DNA of 64,000 bases, from contig PHAB01000017.1 of the NCBI GenBank assembly GCA_002840275.1, positions 1 to 64,000 on the forward strand, read 5' to 3'. Below are positions 1-8,700 of this stretch, piece by piece. Positions within the stretch are counted from its first letter, which is position 1. Each line of letters starts with the position of its first letter. The translations under genes and the position numbers were made by a program. The notes below the pieces were generated by a model. The model did no database searches. It was not told the origin of the DNA and worked only from the letters and a program-made list of their open reading frames with translations. The stretch is from Firmicutes bacterium HGW-Firmicutes-14 (lineage in GTDB: Bacteria > Bacillota > Thermincolia > Thermincolales > UBA2595).

Positions 1-3
1 AAC

Positions 4-249
4 ATGAATCAAGAATACAATTATAAAGTGGTCTGGTGTCCAATATGTAACCAAGGGTGGGTTGAGATAGTTAAAGAAAAAGATACAAATGAACTATTCA
101 TATTATGCAGTGAATGTGAAACAGAATGGGACACTCCGAATGAAATTAGTGTCAAAAATGGTACCCGGTCAAAATACGGTAGGGTTATCGAACCAACACA
201 TGAGGAAATAATTAATAAAGGTTGGCAGAACTTCATATTAAATAGTTAA
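4..249 (+). CDS. Small zinc-ribbon-like protein, unknown function
   Basis: An 81-residue protein with two cysteine pairs, CPIC near residue 12 and CSEC near residue 35, spaced like a minimal zinc ribbon. No membrane segment or signal peptide is visible. The ATG lies three bases from the window edge, so the ribosome-binding site cannot be seen and the true start could lie outside. It is followed by a terminator hairpin and then by an RHS fragment. Small ORFs beside RHS genes often encode immunity proteins or orphan-cassette products, and that role is inferred from position only. The low GC contrasts with the chromosomal genes to the right and fits an accessory region. Confidence 0.6.
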   Translation: MNQEYNYKVVWCPICNQGWVEIVKEKDTNELFILCSECETEWDTPNEISVKNGTRSKYGRVIEPTHEEIINKGWQNFILNS

Positions 250-254
250 GATAA

Positions 255-295
255 ATTACCTCAAGGGAATTCATAAATACTCTCTTGAGGTAAAT
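255..295 (+). terminator. Hairpin terminator after the zinc-ribbon gene
   Basis: A stem of about 14 bp, with left arm ACCTCAAGGGA and right arm TCTCTTGAGGT, encloses a 12-nt AT-rich loop just after the stop at 249. A related hairpin sits at 4223-4251 on the other side of the mobile block (25 of 31 aligned bases identical). Confidence 0.65.
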
Positions 296-306
296 CTTCT
301 TAATAA

Positions 307-617
307 TCGGGAGACAATGCACAAAAGAGCACCACATCTCTTGTAACAGACTGTGGCGGCCAGGCTTACGCTTTTGTCTCCCACTCTGATTCTCAGATTG
401 AAGGTGTGCCTATCCCGTACCGTTACACAGGCCCCCTTAAACCGGAGAATAAATATGGCTACCAACCCGCTGCGGAAGGTGACGGCATAAACGCGGCCAC
501 CGGCAACTACACATACAGCAATGTTGATCTGTCGGTACCGGGCCGGGGAATCCCCCTGACCATCAACCGGTCATATAACTCTCTTGACACATCATTTGTC
601 AGCCCGTTCGGGTATGT
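307..617 (+). pseudogene. RHS-repeat polymorphic toxin, internal fragment (DUF6531 region)
   Basis: The frame is open from 307, just after a stop codon at 304-306, and reads across 406-617 with the typical RHS N-terminal region: GDGINAATGNYTYSN, then a P-G-R-G-I-P run and INRSYNS, ending in SPFGY. No ATG, GTG or TTG with a ribosome-binding site precedes it, although GTG 406 is in frame. The frame runs directly into the terminal repeat of the tni element at 618, so both ends are missing. RHS proteins are large secreted toxin carriers. About 100 codons of what is normally a protein of over 1000 residues remain. A dead remnant is the best reading. Confidence 0.75.
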
Positions 618-642
618 TGTCGCTTCCAGAGCTATTTGTCAG
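618..642 (+). repeat. Left terminal inverted repeat of the tni element
   Basis: It starts TGTCGCTTCCAGAG and ends in TTTGTCAG. It matches the reverse complement of 3826-3850 at 20 of 25 positions. It interrupts the RHS frame directly after SPFGYV. Confidence 0.8.
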
Positions 643-744
643 TGGAATTCCAGCCGTCAATGGCAATTAGAAGTGGACATTTCCCGAACTGCATGACATT
701 TTAGAAGTGTTTAGTTCCAACTGTCATTGACAATAGAAAGAGCG

Positions 745-771
745 AAAAATAGCCCTCTTTGTCGGAGGGCT
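745..771 (-). terminator. Rho-independent terminator of the tni operon
   Basis: Arms AGCCCTC (751-757) and GAGGGCT (765-771) pair across a 7-nt loop. On the minus strand a short T tract follows. It lies just past the stop of the ATPase gene. Confidence 0.7.
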
Positions 772-783
772 GATAATTTAAAG

Positions 784-1578
784 CTAACGATCAGCAATAA
801 CCCTGGCTACGGTAGTGGCATCAATGGTATGCTGCTCCCGAGTGACGGCGTCTACCAGACAGTCGGTACATATAGCGTTAATCAAACGCGGGATGCCATT
901 AGAATGGACATAGATGGCTTTAACCGCATCATCGGAGAAAAACATGTGAGTGCCGCCAGCCTTTTGCAGGACATGGAAAATATACTTTTTAGTCTCTTCT
1001 TCGGACAGGCCGTTTAAGTGAAACCGGACGTTAATGCGCTGTTCAATGGCCCGAAGCGCCCTGAGTTTAAGGCGGTCCCGGAGTTCGGGCTGGCCTGTCA
1101 GGATTAAGGCTAATGGTGAACGGGAATCCACGTTAAAATTAATCACGAAGCGGAACTCATTAATCATGGCAGCAGAAAGCTCCTGGCCTTCATCGACAAC
1201 AATTACCGGCAGGACATGGTGCTTGTCGTAAAAATCTCTGATAGTCTCCATAAAGCGGCGTTTGGCTGTAGCCTGGAGGAACCCCGGCTCCGTATCCAGC
1301 TGGTAGAGCACCTCCTGATAAAAGATACGGGGACTCATCCTGGAGTCAGAGAGATAAACAAACCTGTACTTACTGGGATCCATGCTTTCACAGAGCGCCC
1401 GGATAGCCGTGGATTTACCGGCGCCGATCTCGCCGGTGACCAGGGAGAAATACCGGTTTTCGATGGCATAACGCAGTCGGGCAGTTAATTCCTGATGCTG
1501 CTCCGAAGGGAAAATGAAATCAGTGGCAATCTCCTTGGTAAATGGGACGTGAGTAAAGCCGAAAAACTCTTTAATCAT
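784..1578 (-). CDS. AAA ATPase, ExeA/TniB-like transposition protein
   Basis: A 264-residue P-loop ATPase with Walker A GEIGAGKST near residue 50, Walker B VIVVDEGQ, and the GxPRLINAI motif near the C terminus that marks the ExeA/GspA/TniB group. In Tn7-like and Tn402-like elements such ATPases (TnsC, TniB) choose the target and activate the DDE transposase. ATG 1578 is chosen because AAGGAGG lies 9 bases upstream. The ATG at 1584 is only 3 bases from it. The gene overlaps the end of the broken integrase gene, a normal tniA-tniB arrangement. The ATPase itself looks intact. Confidence 0.85.
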   Translation of the reverse strand: MIKEFFGFTHVPFTKEIATDFIFPSEQHQELTARLRYAIENRYFSLVTGEIGAGKSTAIRALCESMDPSKYRFVYLSDSRMSPRIFYQEVLYQLDTEPGFLQATAKRRFMETIRDFYDKHHVLPVIVVDEGQELSAAMINEFRFVINFNVDSRSPLALILTGQPELRDRLKLRALRAIEQRINVRFHLNGLSEEETKKYIFHVLQKAGGTHMFFSDDAVKAIYVHSNGIPRLINAICTDCLVDAVTREQHTIDATTVARVIADR

Positions 1579-1831
1579 GGGCATTATCCTCCTTAATCAG
1601 TTTGGCAAAAGATAGTGAATTACGCAGGCTATCAGCCTGTTCCTTAGCCAGCGCCGCTTTGGTAGCTTCCAGGAAGTTAAGGCCGGTAGGTTGACTTGGC
1701 TGTTCCTCTAATTCAGGTAAAGCCTTATGGCGATGACGGGTCATATTGAGAGGCAGAGCATCAGGGTATTGCTCTCCGTCAAACCATACCTCCAACCGGC
1801 TTAAATCTTGGGGATCGAAACGTTGCGGGTT
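1571..1831 (-). pseudogene. Detached C-terminal part of the tni integrase
   Basis: This frame encodes RFDPQDLSRLEVWFDGE and a polar tail, the typical C-terminal beta-barrel segment of Mu/Tn7/Tn402-type transposases. It is out of frame with the integrase body, which stops at 1801. In relatives about 20-25 residues normally separate the EExRKV segment from RFDPxDLS. Here they are nearly adjacent, so an internal deletion with a frameshift is likely. A small separate gene starting at 1795 is the alternative, but no ribosome-binding site supports it. Confidence 0.7.
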
Positions 1832-2871
1832 TCTTCCCAGAGGAAGTATTTATCCAGCAGAACGGGGTCCAAATAGCGCAGTTCCTTATCACATCGGGCA
1901 AAGCGGATGCGTGGTTTTTCCTTGGTCGTACCGTGTACCCTGGTTTGGTAGGCTTTTTCCAGCCAGGCCCAAAAGAATTGATTAAGATCATCAAGAGTAG
2001 TCAATTTACCTTGCTCAATTAATAAATAGGCTTCTGGCTTAAAACTGCGGTCCACGTAATGAAAAAACCGTTCCACCTTACCTTTACCCTGAGGACGGTA
2101 TGGTTTTGCATGAATCAGATGAGTTTTCAATCGCGCACAGATCCCCTGCAGATGTCGTGAGGAGTAGATGGCTCCGTTATCGACGTAAAGTTTTTCCGGA
2201 ATACCGTGTTTTAAGATGGCCTTCTTGAAGACCTGTTCCAGGCTTAAAATATTTTCCTCAAAAAAGAACTCCCCGTGGGTTACGAGTCGTGAATAATCAT
2301 CCAGGAAGATGATGAGATAAGCCAGCCGGCGTTTATTGGGCTGCTTAGGATGGGGTAAATAAAGGGTATGCTGGGTGTCTGCCTGCCATACCTGATTTCG
2401 GTAAGCCATCTCATAGCGGCGGCAGGATTCTTTGTTACCTTCTACAAGCTTTTGCACCGGTTCTGCTTCATAGAGATGATTGCTTAAGGTGCTAGGTTTA
2501 AGAAAACCTTCCGGGCAAGTATTAGTAAGCTCCAAAATGCGGATGATCTGCCTTACGCTCCTGTCCGGTGTCTCCAGTTTGAGAGCTACCGCCTTTTCCA
2601 GCAGGTCGGGAGGGGTAACCCGGCAGTGGGCAGCGTCATTTCGCACTTTGGGAACTAACCCCGCCAGCCCCTCCTTTTCATACGCTGCTACATAACGCTC
2701 CAGGGTCCGGATACTGAACGTTTTGCACTCTCCTGTGGGGGTAAGGTGGCTTTGACAGGCCAGTTCTGTTAAGATTTTTTGGCGTTCCCCCTTGACTAAT
2801 TCTCTGGTTACCAGTGGGGCAATGAGGCTAAAACGGAAATTGGCCAGTGTCTCTCGTTCTTCTTGCTTCAT
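1801..2871 (-). CDS. DDE-type integrase/transposase (TniA/Mu-like), frameshifted near the C terminus
   Basis: A 356-residue transposase body. An N-terminal helix-turn-helix region (LERYVAAYEKEGLAGL) is followed by an rve-type catalytic core with the three acidic residues in QADTQHT, YVDNGAIY and GKGKVERFF. Start ATG 2871 has AAAGGAGTG about 8 bases upstream and is preferred to the ATG at 2898. The protein ends abruptly at VSIPKI, where homologues continue into a beta-barrel domain. That domain is found in another frame (1571-1831). The catalytic triad is complete, but loss of the C-terminal domain would probably abolish function. Confidence 0.8.
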   Translation of the reverse strand: MKQEERETLANFRFSLIAPLVTRELVKGERQKILTELACQSHLTPTGECKTFSIRTLERYVAAYEKEGLAGLVPKVRNDAAHCRVTPPDLLEKAVALKLETPDRSVRQIIRILELTNTCPEGFLKPSTLSNHLYEAEPVQKLVEGNKESCRRYEMAYRNQVWQADTQHTLYLPHPKQPNKRRLAYLIIFLDDYSRLVTHGEFFFEENILSLEQVFKKAILKHGIPEKLYVDNGAIYSSRHLQGICARLKTHLIHAKPYRPQGKGKVERFFHYVDRSFKPEAYLLIEQGKLTTLDDLNQFFWAWLEKAYQTRVHGTTKEKPRIRFARCDKELRYLDPVLLDKYFLWEETRNVSIPKI

Positions 2872-3047
2872 ATAATGCACTCCTTTCCTTGATGGCATCT
2901 ACCATAATTATCCCACAGTTAGCCAGAACCGGGGAGTTAGCAAACTCTGTGGACGGTTTTGGGGAAATCCGGCTAACTGGTCGGGTAACGGGGTAAAAGT
3001 CACCAAAATTTCTCCCGAAAGGCAAAAAACACCCCGCAAAGGAGGAG

Positions 3048-3647
3048 CTACACCAACAAGTTATCTGGGAGGAGTATATTGAGCATGTCAAAAACACCGT
3101 AATTATGCAGAGGTTCTTCCGGTAAAAGAGACTGGACTATGAGCTTTAAAACCTGCCCGGCATTTAAAACAAAGGCTACATCTGATAAACCTTTGGGAAC
3201 AGATAAGCCGGGACGTAATTCCAGAAGCCGTGCGGCAAGGTGTTTACTGATTTTAGGGGCGATACTTTTAAATTGCTTTAACCAGCGTCTAAAGGTACAA
3301 GTACTAACAGAATGCTTGGTAGAAGAACGGGATGGGGTTTGTCTTATTGACACCTCCTCAACTACATGATGTTGCAGGAGGTCGAAACGATAGGCGTTGA
3401 GAAATCGGGCGTAGGGTTTAATGAAAGAAGGAATAAAAGAAAAAGATGTCTTACAACTCGGGTAGTACAACCGGAAGATGGGGATTACATAGCATTCATC
3501 CCGGCTGTATACATTACGTTCATAATTACCATTACGATGGGTTTTACCCTTACAACAAGGACAAGAATGCTGGGTTGTCCAATACCAATTTGAAATTATA
3601 GATAAATAGGCAGTGACACCATCCGGAAAAGGAAGTATAATAGTCAT
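3048..3647 (-). CDS. DUF6431-type zinc-ribbon protein of the tni element
   Basis: A 199-residue protein with CPCC near residue 29, followed by further Cys, Arg and Tyr-rich positions and a YxPSCKTSFSFIPSFI segment, a layout of DUF6431 proteins carried by Clostridial transposons. The C-terminal half contains CTFRRWLKQF and is helical. Start ATG 3647 follows AGAGGGGA; the upstream ATG at 3701 lacks such a site. It is the first gene of the element, next to the right end, and is followed by the integrase and ATPase. By position it could play the part TniQ/TnsD plays elsewhere (target choice or end recognition), but that is inference. Confidence 0.65.
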   Translation of the reverse strand: MTIILPFPDGVTAYLSIISNWYWTTQHSCPCCKGKTHRNGNYERNVYSRDECYVIPIFRLYYPSCKTSFSFIPSFIKPYARFLNAYRFDLLQHHVVEEVSIRQTPSRSSTKHSVSTCTFRRWLKQFKSIAPKISKHLAARLLELRPGLSVPKGLSDVAFVLNAGQVLKLIVQSLLPEEPLHNYGVFDMLNILLPDNLLV

Positions 3648-3825
3648 TAACAATCCCCTCTCTGGGGTTTGGGAAGACCTTTTCGGGAGTGGCGTCGCCA
3701 AACATCACAGCCCCGTTAAGGTCTTGTCTATTTTTAGGCATAATAATAGCCCTATCGACCGACAGGACTAATATACTGGATAAATAGTATTTCTGTCAAA
3801 TAATTCTAGAAATAAGCCTATTTTT

Positions 3826-3850
3826 CTGACATAGAACTTTAGAAGCGACA
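3826..3850 (-). repeat. Right terminal inverted repeat of the tni element
   Basis: The reverse complement begins TGTCGCTTCTAAAG and ends in ATGTCAG. It is paired with 618-642. It abuts the IS256 remnant directly at 3851. Confidence 0.8.
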
Positions 3851-4190
3851 CTCAGCCTCAGGATAACAGGCACCGTCAGTAAACCCTTTAAGGTTATCTA
3901 CTGACACGATAAGAATATCCTGAACCCCACGGTTCCGTAATTCGTTTAGAACCGTTAACCAAAACTTAGCAGACTCATGTCCCTATCCACATACCCAGTA
4001 CTTCTTTATGACCGTCCAGGTCAACTCCGATCGCCATGTAGGCTGCTTTGTTCACTATCTGCCCGTCTTGCTTAACCTTAAAGTGGATTGCGTCAAGAAA
4101 TACTACTGCATAGACCTGCTGCAATGGCCTATTCTGCCAGGCCTTGATTAAGGGCATTATCTTACCTGTACATTGGAAATCAGAGTTGGT
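3851..4190 (-). pseudogene. IS256-family transposase, middle fragment
   Basis: The minus strand from about 4170 reads IMPLIKAWQNRPL, then VVFLDAIHFKV and [16 protein letters not shown], which is the IS256 catalytic region. A one-base frameshift follows, and the protein resumes as [19 protein letters not shown] and [10 protein letters not shown] until the transposon end at 3851. The N-terminal third and the C-terminal third are absent. A nearby in-frame RGLTNSDFQ suggests an internal deletion that joined an N-terminal scrap to the core. It is inactive. Confidence 0.8.
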
Positions 4191-4222
4191 TAACCCTCGG
4201 TGTATCTAATAAAGCGTCAGTG

Positions 4223-4251
4223 TCAAGGGAGTTCAAGTATCCTCCCTTGAG
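4223..4251 (+). terminator. Hairpin related to the one at 255-295
   Basis: Perfect 9-bp arms TCAAGGGAG and CTCCCTTGA surround an 11-nt loop, followed by GGTTCTCTTGTTT. The sequence aligns with the hairpin at 261-291 in 25 of 31 positions, so the two look like copies. It marks the right edge of the mobile block. Confidence 0.6.
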
Positions 4252-4419
4252 GTTCTCTTGTTTCAGGATTATAAGAGGATGAAATCTAAAAGATCAGGAT
4301 TAACCGGGTTTGGTTTAATATTGGTATAATAACCGATAATTAAAGGCATCTTTTTTTCATCGGTTTTGAATCGCCAAACCCACTTCAGGGACATAATAAC
4401 AGCTAAAGGAGGGGATGTG

Positions 4420-4611
4420 ATGGAAAAGGATGTGTCCCATAAAAAACCGATGCCAAAGGAATTCATACCTACCGAACTGGGGTCTGCGGTTTTTGCCAGT
4501 GTTGACGGCGCTCCCACAGATGAAGAATTTCTTATACTAAATAATAACAGTCAGGATGATATAAAAAATGGGGCAGGCGATAAAGGAGAAAAAAGTAAAC
4601 AAAGCCAATAA
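4420..4611 (+). CDS. Small acidic hypothetical protein upstream of splB
   Basis: A 63-residue hydrophilic protein beginning MEKDVSHKKPMPKEF, with no recognisable domain. Start ATG 4420 has AAAGGAGG nine bases upstream; an ATG 54 bases earlier lacks any such site. It overlaps the splB start by about 44 bases, so the two are probably translated together. Upstream lies an extended -10 (TGGTATAAT, 4322-4330) and a leader hairpin (AACCGAT at 4331, ATCGGTT at 4359). Bacillus spl operons carry a regulatory splA before splB, but I see no clear similarity. The function is unknown. Confidence 0.65.
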   Translation: MEKDVSHKKPMPKEFIPTELGSAVFASVDGAPTDEEFLILNNNSQDDIKNGAGDKGEKSKQSQ

Positions 4612-5662
4612 GGCCGTCAGGGTGCCGGGGATTTACCGGGGGCTTTTCCCTTTTGTCCCGAAACGGGCTTTTTTTGAGCCGGGCGCCCTGGAATACTCCC
4701 TTGGTATAAGAATAATGAAGATATTAAAGGAACTGGGGACAGAAGTAAGTTTAACAGGCACTCATAACAGGGTTACCGGCATTCCGGGAAAAACCGCCCG
4801 GGAGGCTTACCTGGAAGCAAAAAGGACACTGGTGGTCGGGGTGAGGAAGACCCTTGATTTTCAGACATGCAAACCTTCCGCCCATTTTCAGCTGCCCATT
4901 GTGACCAGCTGTCCCGGCATGTGTGAATATTGTTATCTGAATACTACCCTGGGAAAGAAGCCGTATGTCCGGGTATATGTGAATATAGACGAGATACTTG
5001 GCCAGGCAGCCAAATATATCAGTTCCAGGCAGCCTGAAATTACTGTCTTTGAGGGAGCGGCAACTTCTGACCCGCTGCCCGTGGAACCGTTTACCGGGGC
5101 ACTGTCAAGGGCTATCGAGTTTTTTGGGGAGCAGGATAACGGCAGGTTCAGGTTTGTTACCAAGTTTACAAATGTTGATTCACTCCTGAGAATAAACCAC
5201 CGTGGCCATACCAGGTTCCGGTTCAGCATCAATGCCCGCCCGGTAATAGACAGGTTTGAAAGGGGCACACCAAGATTGGCTCAGCGGCTGGATGCAGCCG
5301 AAAAGGCATACAGTGCCGCTTACCCGACCGGTTTCATAGTTGCGCCGGTAATCATGTTTGAAGGCTGGCAGGATGAATACAGGGAATTATTCACCGGGAT
5401 TAGGGACCGTTTCGGTGCGGGGCAGGGACTCACTTTTGAAGTAATCACCCACCGTTTTACCCGGCGGGCCAAAAGCAACATCCTTGAGATCTTCCCGGAG
5501 ACTGCTCTTCCGATGGAAGAAGAAGAACGGAAGTTCAAATACGGGCAGTTTGGGTACGGAAAATATGTATATGTACCTGAAGATATGGCGTCAATCAAGA
5601 CATTCTTTTACGACCTCATCGGCAAGTATGTTCCGAGAGCACAAATTGAATACTTTATTTAA
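4568..5662 (+). CDS. splB: Spore photoproduct lyase (radical SAM)
   Basis: This enzyme reverses the UV-induced spore photoproduct (5-thyminyl-5,6-dihydrothymine) in DNA during germination, using S-adenosylmethionine and a [4Fe-4S] cluster. Residues C115, C119 and C122 form CPGMCEYC, followed by YLNTTLGKKPYVRVYVN, a strong family signature. In Bacillus SplB the hydrogen-donor cysteine lies 43 residues after the last cluster cysteine, within a CTSD motif. Here that place is alanine (A165 in GAATSD). The 364-residue length is normal. ATG 4568 overlaps the small gene before it and has no clear ribosome-binding site; GTG 4621 is a possible later start. Its presence implies endospore formation. Confidence 0.92.
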   Translation: MGQAIKEKKVNKANKAVRVPGIYRGLFPFVPKRAFFEPGALEYSLGIRIMKILKELGTEVSLTGTHNRVTGIPGKTAREAYLEAKRTLVVGVRKTLDFQTCKPSAHFQLPIVTSCPGMCEYCYLNTTLGKKPYVRVYVNIDEILGQAAKYISSRQPEITVFEGAATSDPLPVEPFTGALSRAIEFFGEQDNGRFRFVTKFTNVDSLLRINHRGHTRFRFSINARPVIDRFERGTPRLAQRLDAAEKAYSAAYPTGFIVAPVIMFEGWQDEYRELFTGIRDRFGAGQGLTFEVITHRFTRRAKSNILEIFPETALPMEEEERKFKYGQFGYGKYVYVPEDMASIKTFFYDLIGKYVPRAQIEYFI

Positions 5663-5690
5663 ACTTTTGTTACTTTTCGCGGAGGAATTC

Positions 5691-5732
5691 ATGCTTTATT
5701 GTCGAAATATGGGAAAAGAAGGTGATATTTGA
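5691..5732 (+). CDS. Possible 13-codon leader peptide before the S-layer gene
   Basis: ATG 5691 follows GCGGAGGA with good spacing, and the frame encodes MLYCRNMGKEGDI before a stop 25 bases ahead of the S-layer start. The ribosome-binding site is better than many real ones in this window. It may be a translated leader or a chance match. No terminator or attenuator pair is obvious around it. Confidence 0.3.
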   Translation: MLYCRNMGKEGDI

Positions 5733-5757
5733 AAGGTTTCCTTTGGGAGGGGCGAAA

Positions 5758-8700
5758 ATGAATTTTAGGAAAAAGCCTTTTGTGTTTACTGTGCTGTTAA
5801 CGATGGTCCTGGGGCTTCTAACACCGCATCCGGTGTTATTCGCAGCGAGTTCCCCTGTGATCACCGTTTCATCTCCGGCAGACAATGCCGTGGTGACGGT
5901 AAACCTGGTCAATGTGTCAGGCTATGTGTCTGATACTTCAGTCCTCAAAATCAACGGCGTCGGTGTACCTTTTAGCACCAACGGCTTTTTTTCGTATACG
6001 GTCCGAGACCTCCTTGAGGGAAGTAATACAATAATAATTTCCGCGACAGGTTCGACAGGGGCAGTGACAAACAAGTACCTTACAGTCAATTATGACCCGG
6101 AGGCTGTCAGCCCGGTTATAACAGTAACGGGTCCGGCGGATAACTCCGAAGTCTATACTGATTCACAGAATGTTACGGGTACTGTCAGCTATAATGATAC
6201 CCTGTCCGTATTGGTTAACGGCACAGAGGCTTATACGGGCACGGTTACGGGGGCATTTTCTGTGCCGGTACAGCTGGCTGAGGGTGACAATACGATTGTT
6301 GTGACTGCAACCGGGTCGGGACTGACAGCCACCAAGACCATCCGGGTAAGGTATACTGCCCCGGCTGTTATAACCGGCGTAGGGCTGGATGACGGGGTTA
6401 CATACAGGTATGTGAATGACTATATTGCTGTGACCTTGAGTCCTGTGACCCTGGATGGTTATGCTGACGGCGCCGGTTCGGTGACTGTGACCAATAACGG
6501 GCAGCAGGTTTCAACTATATTTGACGGCAGTTATTTTTACGCCGCCCTGAATTTGACCTCCGGGGCCAATAATATATTGATTACCGCCCAAAAGTCCGGT
6601 ATCAGCCAGACGAGGGAGATACTCATTTATTACGGCCCGGAAGGGCCCCAGCTTTATAATGTCCAGCCGGCGGACGGAAGTACGGTTTATTCTGCTTCAG
6701 TCACTGTCCGTGGAATGACCAGGGATGCCAATTCGGTAACGGTCAACGGGTATTCGGCATCAATTGCTTCTGACGGCAGTTTTTCCCGCACGGTCAGCCT
6801 TGCCGCCCAGCAGTGGAATACGGTTACCGTGGTGGCAGCCAATTCCGGGGGGAACTCAGTCACCCGCTCATACAGCATTTTTTGCCGGACAGACCCGGTA
6901 ATTACCGTAAACGAACCGGAAGATGGGAAAACTGTTTATTCAGGTACTGTCACGGTATCGGGTAAAGTTATAAATGTGAAATCAGGCGGATTGACGGTCA
7001 ATGGCAGTTCCACCGGCTTCAATAGTTCTACCGGCAGTTTTTCCACCGTTGTCACCCTTAAGCCGGGAAACAATACAATCGTGGTAAAGGGTACTAATTC
7101 TGCAGGAGTGACAGTGGAAAAGGGCGTCACGGTAGAATATGCCGGGGGCCCCGCTATTTACAGCCTTTCTCCCGTCTCCGGATCTTCTGTGACCACAGGC
7201 ACTGTTACCGTGACCGGGAATGTAGCTAATACTTCTTCGGGAGGTCTGAAAATTAACGATTCAGTGGTCAGCTTTGACAGCAGGGGCAATTTTGCCAAAT
7301 CAGTTTCCCTCCAGCCCGGAAGCAATACAATTACCGTTAAGGTCACGGACGGGTTTACCACCACTACAAAGACTATTATCGTTACATACCTGGCTAACCC
7401 GATAATTACATTAACGTCTCCGGTCAACGGGGATATAGTCATCCAGGATTCGGTTGTTGTCACAGGTAAGGTGTTTAATACTGAGACCAAAGGTCTTACT
7501 GTTAACGGTGAGTATGTAAGTTTCAGTTCCTCAGACGGCAGTTTTTCAAAAACTGTTGAACTATCGGGACTGGAAAATGAAATTGAGGTAACGGCTTATA
7601 ATGGGGACCTTTGGACCACCAGAGAGGTCGTCGTATATTATCAGGGCATACCCTCGATAACAGTTAGCTCCCACAGCAACGGGGATATTGTGGAAACTGC
7701 GAACATAATATTAGAAGGATGGGTATTTCCTACTGACCCTGCTCAAATAACGACTTTTACTATAGACGGGACAGATAACAAGGCCAGGATTTCTGAAGGA
7801 AGGTTCCGCTCCTACCCAGTAACCCTTGAACCGGGTGATAATAGTATCGAATTTATCCTCACCACAGCTTCCTACAATACACCGCTGGGCCGGACCATCC
7901 CTTCCAGGACCATTACCCGGACTATAACCATAACCCATAATGAAGGACCCTCTATTACGGTTACATCACCTCTTAATGGATCCACGGTATATGCAAATAA
8001 TGTTACCATAAAGGGAACGCTTAAAAGGGCGGATTTTAACTCCCTGGAAATCGGTGATGATGCTGTTAGGGTCAGTGGAGACGGAAGGTTTCAGCATACC
8101 GTAAACCTGCAAAAAGGAGAAAACGAGATAGAACTGTCGGCTAGTTTAGGTGACACCACCACAGTTGCTGTCCTTACCCTGTATTATAATCCTGTCGCCA
8201 GGGAAGGGGCGGTTGTAAGAACCGAGGTGGAAGATACCAGTGAGGTCAGGGCTTTTGAAGACATGATAAAGGTCAAAATCGCCAAGGGCTCTGTCGGCCT
8301 TGAAACTGTATCGGTCCTGTCGGTTGCCGACCCGTCTGACCTGGATGACCCTCCTGACCAGTCGGCTTTCGTGGGGCCGGTATTCCGGCTGAGATGGGAC
8401 GGGGATGAACCACTGAAGCCATACAGGGTGACACTAAAGTATGATGATGTGGTGAGAGAAAACCAGGCCCATAAGGTATCGGTTTTCTGGTTTGACGACG
8501 ACGAGGACGAATGGCAGGTGCTGGGCGGGGCGGTAGACGCCAAATCCAGGACGGTTACTATTGAAACAGACAGTACAGGGTATTTCACGGCCATGGTTTA
8601 TTTCCGGACCTTTGATGATGTAAATTATCACTGGGCCCAGCGGGATATAGAGTTTCTTGTAGCCCGCGGGGCGGTATCCGGCCATACCGGAAACAGGTTT

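Larger units (their letters stand above)
618..3850 (-). mobile_element. Tn402/Tn7-like (tni-type) transposon, 3.2 kb, probably defective
   Basis: The element is bounded by imperfect terminal inverted repeats that begin TGTCGCTTC (618-642 and 3826-3850; 20 of 25 positions match). TGTCG termini are characteristic of the Tn402/Tn5053 and Tn7 families. Inside, all on the minus strand, are a DUF6431 zinc-ribbon protein, a DDE integrase and an ExeA/TniB-type AAA ATPase. Further TGTCA or TGTCG motifs about 30 bp apart occur inside both ends, as expected for several transposase-binding sites. The five bases outside the left end (TATGT) and the right end (CTCAG) differ, so there is no target duplication. 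The integrase frame is broken, so autonomous movement is unlikely. Confidence 0.8.

Noticed and set aside
613-3855. 5-bp target-site duplication of the tni element
   Set aside because: The flanks TATGT and CTCAG do not match.
4420-4611. Small gene before splB as splA
   Set aside because: No convincing similarity to SplA could be seen; only the position agrees.
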